Below, one piece after another: positions 59,512-64,000 of a stretch of DNA of 64,000 nucleotides. The translations under genes were made by a program, and so were the position numbers. The notes under the pieces are model-generated. The model did not search any database. It worked only from the letters and a program-made list of their open reading frames with translations, and had not been told where the DNA came from. How positions within the stretch are numbered: position 1 is the stretch's first letter; each line of letters begins with the position of its first letter. The stretch is from Portulaca oleracea (taxonomy: Eukaryota > Streptophyta > Magnoliopsida > Caryophyllales > Portulacaceae). The stretch lies in the NCBI GenBank assembly GCA_029582165.1, contig CM055876.1, positions 27,969,317-28,033,316 of the forward strand, given 5' to 3'.

Positions 59512-59536
59512 GCCGTCCTTCAAGGTCAATTACCTT

Positions 59537-59834
59537 TAAAAAAAATTGGATTCTAATAATATATATTTTCAATTTTTGTATGTCAATAATTTCTATTTTG
59601 TTTTTGGTTAGTAGGACATTATCAAATCAAGTGACAGAGATTCGGTGGAAAGCTGACGTGTTAAACACACTTTTGTCAGTACACGTTGACTTTCTACTGA
59701 GTCACCACTACTTGACTTGATGGTATTCCAACATAATACAATTTAATTTGTTGAGACCACCAAAATCCAAAAATAAAATAGAGATTATTAGCATGTAAAA
59801 GGTAAAAGTAGTATTTATTAGAATCTAATTTTCC
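59537..59834. mobile_element. short relative of the Mutator-type MITE
   Basis: Ends AAAAATTGGATTCTAATAAT and reversed GGAAAATTAGATTCTAATAA match the TIRs of the MITEs at 5481 and 49589. The interior is shorter and has its own inverted repeat (CAAGTGACAGAG / GAGTCACCACTACTTG). No convincing TSD; it abuts the Mutator-like element. Confidence 0.6.
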
Positions 59835-60469
59835 TTTGTTTTAATAATTATTTATCATGAGTTTTGAATACAATATGGAGAATTTGCCTGATAGCCTGGG
59901 TTTGTCCTATTGAGACTGAGCACAGATGTACCCCATAATTATAGAGCTGTAAAATAGAAACTACGTTCCTTTTAACTAATTATAAGAATTCAATATAATC
60001 CATCACAGATTCAACAAACGTGATTCACCATTTTTCATTATTTTCAGCATTAAGCACCAATAGCTATATGCCTATTTATGATAAAACTAAAAGAGCATGC
60101 CATATTGTACATTGGAATTTAAAAAGACCAATGATATATATGTTTATTTTTTTTGCCCAAAAAATACAAGCAAATGAAAATATCTATTAACATTACAACC
60201 AAAAATCCAACTAGGGAGATTAGTAGTTGCAGACAACTCCATATTACAATGACGTTATTAATGGACCCTTTGATGTTAGCAAACTTACCTTGTTTATTCA
60301 AGGATTTTTGAAGGATAATATTTCGAATTTCGGAGGTACTAACTAAAAATATTGCAAACAATTTCACCAAACACTAACATTATCAATTATGACCTTATTT
60401 TTCAGTCACAATACACCACGGAGTTGGTAGTTGTTTAAGTTGGCGAAAAGATGATATCTCACGGTCTCA
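59835..60469. other. intergenic DNA, nothing assigned
   Basis: A minus-strand frame (60370-60119) encodes a hydrophobic, unrecognised 83-residue peptide; probably chance. Confidence 0.35.
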
Positions 60470-60689
60470 CCTAATTGTTTGAAATGAGGGCCAGAACATG
60501 TTGGAAAAACATTAACTGTCACTTTTTTGCCAACTAGGCAACATTATTGACCAATTTAGCTAAAGAAACAAATAAAGTTCTATTTTCATATTACTACTTA
60601 GCTAATTTGGTCAATGATACTTAGTCAACAAAAAATATGGCAGTGCAACATTTTTCCACTTGTTCCAGCCTCTGGCTTACACAATTAGG
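60470..60689. mobile_element. fold-back element with ~91-bp arms
   Basis: The left arm 60470-60562 (CCTAATTGTTTG...CCAGAACATGTTGG...GACCAATTTAGCTA) is the imperfect reverse complement of 60599-60689. The loop is about 36 bp. It resembles a MITE; no TSD was identified. Confidence 0.6.
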
Positions 60690-61254
60690 CAATATGTCAT
60701 TTTTTTGTCGAGTTAAATACCTATCAACTCAATGACATACTGTTGCTGAAAAATTGGTCCATAATTGATACTGTCATTATCCAATAAAATTATTTATATC
60801 ATTGTCCGCCAGTACTCTCAAAGTTCGTATTATTTTCATCCAAAATTCCTATATTCAAAATAAAAATTTAGTCTTCATTATGGGTGACTAATAATGGAAG
60901 CATTTACTCTTTTTTTGAAACAAAAAGATTAAGTAGGCTCAAATTTAGCATTAGTGGAAGGGATATTGCAAATTGTTATTCAAACTCGAAATTTGGATGA
61001 ATATTTACGGAGTGTTTGGATGATGAAAAAATAGGTGAAAAGAAGAAGAAATTGGAATATAAAAATATTTTCTTTATTTGGATTGAAGAAAAAAAAATAA
61101 AAAAAAATAGTTGAGAAATTGCATGAAAAATTGAGGTAAGAAATAATAAAAAATTTCTCTTAAAAATGAAAGGAAAGTTGAAAGAAAAATTAGAATCTAA
61201 CGGCCAATCTTTTTCTCCTTAATTTCTAGCGGCACGTCGGCACGCACCCTCTCT
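60690..61254. other. AT-rich intergenic DNA
   Basis: Poly-A-rich stretches near 61085-61115; no gene seen. Confidence 0.4.
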
Positions 61255-61312
61255 CGATTCTCTCTCTCTTTCTCCGTCCCCTCTTCTCTCTCTCTCTCTC
61301 TCTCTCCTCACT
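61255..61312. repeat. (TC)n-rich tract
   Basis: Interrupted CT dinucleotide runs, the longest about 61285-61306. Confidence 0.85.
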
Positions 61313-61656
61313 TTCTCTCACATACCCATTTAAATATCTCTCACATAAGATTGGCAATGAGTCAAGCCGGCTCGCAAACCCTCTTGAATTAGTTCAGCGG
61401 GAAGCTCGATAAGCTCGGCTGGAGTGGGCTCGAGCTAGTCACATACACGAGCCAAGCGAAGCCCAAGGAATAGGGATGGTATTGGGTTCTTGATACAACC
61501 CAAACCCGGCCGGACCAGACCCATTTAGGCGGGTATGGGTCCAAAAAATTTGAATCCATTGTGTTTAGATTGGGTCTTTGACTATTAAAAATTTGGCAGG
61601 TTCGGGTCCAAGTCTAGGCACGGACTCGTAGCCTCGACCGGTGGACCCGTCAAATT

Positions 61657-61708
61657 TTATATATATATATATACACACATATACATATATACTTATATAT
61701 ATATATAC

Positions 61709-61757
<49 letters not shown>

Positions 61758-61758
61758 T
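61657..61758. repeat. compound (TA)n/(CA)n microsatellite
   Basis: TA runs on both sides of a (CA)12-13 run at about 61716-61740. Confidence 0.9.
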
Positions 61759-61834
61759 GAATGAAAACCCTAATGTAGTTGTTTTTTTAGAGTTATGCAG
61801 TGTGATAATCATGAACTGTGTGTGAGTGTGTGTG

Positions 61835-61855
61835 TTTTTTTTTTTTTTTTTTTTT
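61835..61855. repeat. poly-T tract, about 21 bases
   Basis: Follows a short (TG)n run. Confidence 0.9.
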
Positions 61856-62247
61856 GCATTTTAAGTTAGGCAATTGTACTCTTAAAGTTGATGTTTTGAT
61901 GATTTTTTTAATGTTTTTATGTTGGACTTCACTTGTAGCCTCATACATTGAGTCAAATGTTTTTATTGCGTTGAAAATAAATATATTTCAATAGAATAAT
62001 TATTATTATACAAGTGTGCGTATATGAAATTAACCTGAAAAATTGATAAATCTAGTAAAAAAATTCAGAATAATGTTGGACCCATTAACGACCCGCTATA
62101 TACTGATGGACCCGCAGACTTGGTGGGTCTGAGTTTGGGTCCAATTTTCGGAGCCCACCGGGTCCCAAGTCGGGTCTGGGTCCAATGATATTTGGTGGGT
62201 CTGGCTCCTTTGTTTTGTTGACTTTGCCGCACTTCTAATTACCCTAA

Positions 62248-62790
62248 TGTTCATATATTGATGGCCCACAAAGAAATCACAAGATAGCGGGACTTTGTTG
62301 AATTCGGAATCATAGGGCTAATTGAAGATCGTGGGACTATAAAGGATATCTGGATTTGTTTATTAATTAGGTTAATTATTTACCTTAATTAATTAGAATA
62401 TTGGAGTGGGGTGGAAGTTAGGGTTAGGGCTTTAGAGTGTGTATTTTCTAAATAAAAGGGTCTTCTCTATCTTTTGTAGTCATCCCAAAAATTAAGTAGT
62501 TTTGTATTCCGATTGGTGAGAGTATTTGTAAGAGTTTGTGTGAGTTGTTATACTTTTTTAGTGTTGATCTGGGGTGAGATCGTTCGTTGTTATCTCTACC
62601 AATAGTGAATTCATTTAAGCTAGTGACGCCTGTGGTTTTTTCCCGATTGGGGTTTTCACGTTAAATTTTTGTCCTCTTTAATCTTGCACTTATTTTTTTT
62701 TTGATTTATTGTAGTCATCTTATTTTCGCTTCCACTAATTAATTTGCTCGATATAGCTATTTCACTATTAGAGTTCTTTTGTGTTTATGT
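62248..62790 (+). mobile_element. copia-like LTR, 3' border uncertain
   Basis: Starts TGTTCATATATTGATGG. It has a TATA-like TAAATAAAAGGG near 62452 and the copia U5 pattern GTGGTTTTTTCCCGATTGGGG...CACGTTAAATTTTTG at 62632-62669. The end is not clearly defined, and a new TGTTAGGAATC start, like the copia element 2 LTR start, appears near 62788. Confidence 0.5.
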
Positions 62791-62961
62791 TAGGAATCAT
62801 TTTCTAATTGTAATAGGAATCTAAGTCTTTGAATGTGTTTTACTAGGAGTCTTCATATTTTGCGTATTAACGCTCAGTACAAATGGGATCTCTTTCACAT
62901 ATTTTCGATGACAAGAGATCAGAGAGTATTTTATTTTCTCCAATATCTTTTTCTCCTAATT
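62788..62961 (+). mobile_element. start of another copia-like LTR, interrupted
   Basis: TGTTAGGAATCATTTTC... resembles the TGTTAGGAAAGTGTCC start of the copia element 2 LTR and breaks off where gypsy LTR sequence begins at 62962. Confidence 0.35.
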
Positions 62962-64000
62962 TGTAACGCCCCGGAAATTTAAATTCTAAACTTAACGGTC
63001 AAGGTCAAACGTTGACTAACATTAACAATGGAAGATTCATTTTTTTTTCTTTTTTTTATTAACTTGGGCGTTACTGCCGTATCCCGGAAGGAATACAAGG
63101 CAAGAAAGAGGAATTAACGACTACTAATTATTTACTTCAATTTTACGAACGGAAGAAACTCAAATTTTAGAGACAACCCATACTAAACATTTATCGACTT
63201 CACATCTAAAACACGAACAAAGCTATATTCTCAAAACTTCTAACTTCAAGACTAACGTCCTCACTTCTAGTTCCCGTTCCCATCACAGAACTCTTCACCT
63301 GAAAACAAAACATTTACAAACATGAGGGGGGAAACCTCAATAATGTCTACCCCTAACAGTCAAAACATTTTACAATTCATTTCAACACATTTTAAGGGAA
63401 GGGGAAACAAGTCAAACATTTCAAAACTATCTTTTACCAGTCAACCTTACCTGTTTCCATATTTTAAAGCGGGCGGGGCTTCCGTATTGCCCCTCGGAGT
63501 CCAAAGACTCGCAAAACATGATTCGGAGTCCCAAGGACTCGCATAAACAACATCATTCGACTGATCAGCGCATAACTCGTTTCTTTTCTTTTCTTTTCTT
63601 TTCTTTTCTTTCTTTTCTTTCTTTCGGAGTCCCACGGACTCGCATAAACAACATCATTCGACTGATCAGCGCATAACTCGTTTCTTTTCTTTTCTTTTCT
63701 TTTCTTTCTTTTCTTTCTTTCGGAGTCCCACAGACTCGCATAAATATTCCTATTCGACTGATCAGCGCCTAACTCACATCCACAATACCAGGCATCACCT
63801 GGTCTCTTGACAGTCTCCCTCACAGGTAACCACCTGGTCTTGGAGAGTACTGCCCGAACCCGCATTATACTCATAACCATTATTTAATCAGGTTTATATC
63901 TCAGTTCATTCCAGTATCAACCAACAATTCCAAATCCAACATTTCCAAACCACAATTCCAACCCAACACATTTTCCATACAAAAACCAAAGGACTGTCCA
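62962..64000 (-). mobile_element. third gypsy LTR (3' portion), minus strand, runs off the window
   Basis: On the minus strand it ends CCGGGGCGTTACA, like LTR A and B (GGGGTGTTACA). The segment before it, reversed GCCTTGTATTCCTTCCGGGA then ACGGCAGTAACGCC, matches the order 'GCCTTGT...GGGA..ACGGCGGTRAYAC' near the ends of LTR A (19427) and B (40178). It is thus a related but distinct family in the opposite orientation. Only LTR sequence is in view. Confidence 0.65.
63495..63780 (-). repeat. ~100-bp tandem repeat with hairpin and TTTTC tracts
   Basis: CGGAGTCCCAAGGACTCGC-type units start at 63495 (short), 63524, 63625 and 63721. Each full unit has the dyad GAGTCC-CA.-GGACTC, the palindrome CTGATCAG and a (TTTTC)n run. 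Minus-strand open frames across it (63880-63464) are repeat artefacts. Confidence 0.85.

Larger units (their letters stand above)
56743..59534. mobile_element. Mutator-like long-TIR element, nested and partly duplicated
   Basis: The left TIR GGGTTATTGACCTTGAAGG continues as a ~125-bp arm to about 56868. The right arm (57994-58107 and, duplicated, 58744-58857) is its reverse complement, and the outermost right end is at 59512-59534 (reversed GGTAATTGACCTTGAAGGA). Flanking TTTAAGAAAA (56733-56742) and TTTAAAAAAA (59535-59544) fit a 9- to 10-bp TSD with one mismatch, though the A-rich context weakens this. It contains a Harbinger-like element and a hAT-like insertion. Confidence 0.65.
61473..62239. 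mobile_element. possible hAT-like element rich in GGGTC motifs
   Basis: Left end TAGGGATGGTATTGGGTTC resembles the hAT-type TAGGGATGGCAATGGG end. Both halves carry mutually inverted GGGTCC/GGACCC-rich text (61500-61650 and 62075-62210). The right end TTTGCCGCACTTCTA is only a loose TIR match and no TSD was found. Confidence 0.4.

Noticed and set aside
60119..60370. Hydrophobic 83-codon minus-strand frame
   Set aside because: AT-rich DNA often yields hydrophobic chance frames; no supporting context.
63464..63880. 138-codon minus-strand frame
   Set aside because: It runs through the (TTTTC)n tandem array (Lys/Glu/Arg runs); the repeats explain it.

Overview
The window looks like intergenic heterochromatin of a flowering plant, probably a eudicot. 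It is AT-rich and packed with LTR retrotransposons (Ty1/copia, and Ty3/gypsy chromoviruses primed by initiator tRNA-Met), LINE relics and many small terminal-inverted-repeat (TIR) elements. I found no intact host gene, rRNA, tRNA or CRISPR array. Almost all recognisable coding sequence is decayed transposon gag/pol. The species cannot be named from the sequence alone.

Layout. 0.5-3.2 kb: a decayed minus-strand LINE, split by a solo copia LTR (target-site duplication, TSD, CAAAT). 3.4-4.0 kb: an old copia-like LTR. 4.55-5.4 kb: a fold-back element with an internal dyad-rich minisatellite. 5.5-6.0 kb: a Mutator-type MITE with a 9-bp TSD. 6.2-12.5 kb: a PIF/Harbinger-like element (TSD TTA) split by copia element 1 (7186-12267, 192-bp LTRs). 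13.1-40.5 kb: copia element 2, whose two ends still carry the same TSD (ATTCA) 27 kb apart. It is filled by two Tekay-like gypsy elements, A (16223-27707) and B (27708-40299). The copia RT/RNase H region, the end of A and the start of B are all missing at one junction at 27704-27707 that has 4-bp microhomology. The simplest history is copia insertion, then A and B inserting separately into it, then one deletion that fused A's 3' LTR to B's 5' LTR. Rough LTR divergences by eye agree with this order: copia about 8%, A about 1.3%, B about 0.8%.

40.5-56.7 kb: AT-rich DNA with Stowaway-like and other MITEs, LTR and LINE fragments, microsatellites and fold-backs. 56.7-59.5 kb: a long-TIR Mutator-like element that holds a second Harbinger-like element (with what appears to be a captured C2-domain gene fragment) and a hAT-like insertion, part of which was then tandemly duplicated (750-bp unit). 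60-64 kb: more fold-backs, microsatellites, a copia LTR piece, and a third gypsy LTR on the minus strand running off the end.

The most interesting content is in gypsy A and B. (1) Both carry an extra sense ORF between the primer-binding site and gag. Its protein is conserved while the DNA differs mostly at silent positions, which indicates past selection on an unrecognised protein. (2) Their ~3.3-kb LTRs share a set of four short hairpins, one with a compensatory base-pair change. (3) Candidate splice sites bracket an exon of exactly 63 bp in both LTRs, and splice-acceptor-like AGs lie directly before the ATGs of the extra ORF (B) and of gag (A and B). Together these suggest a spliced, structured leader that delivers the extra ORF and gag-pol as separate messages. 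This last step is inference.
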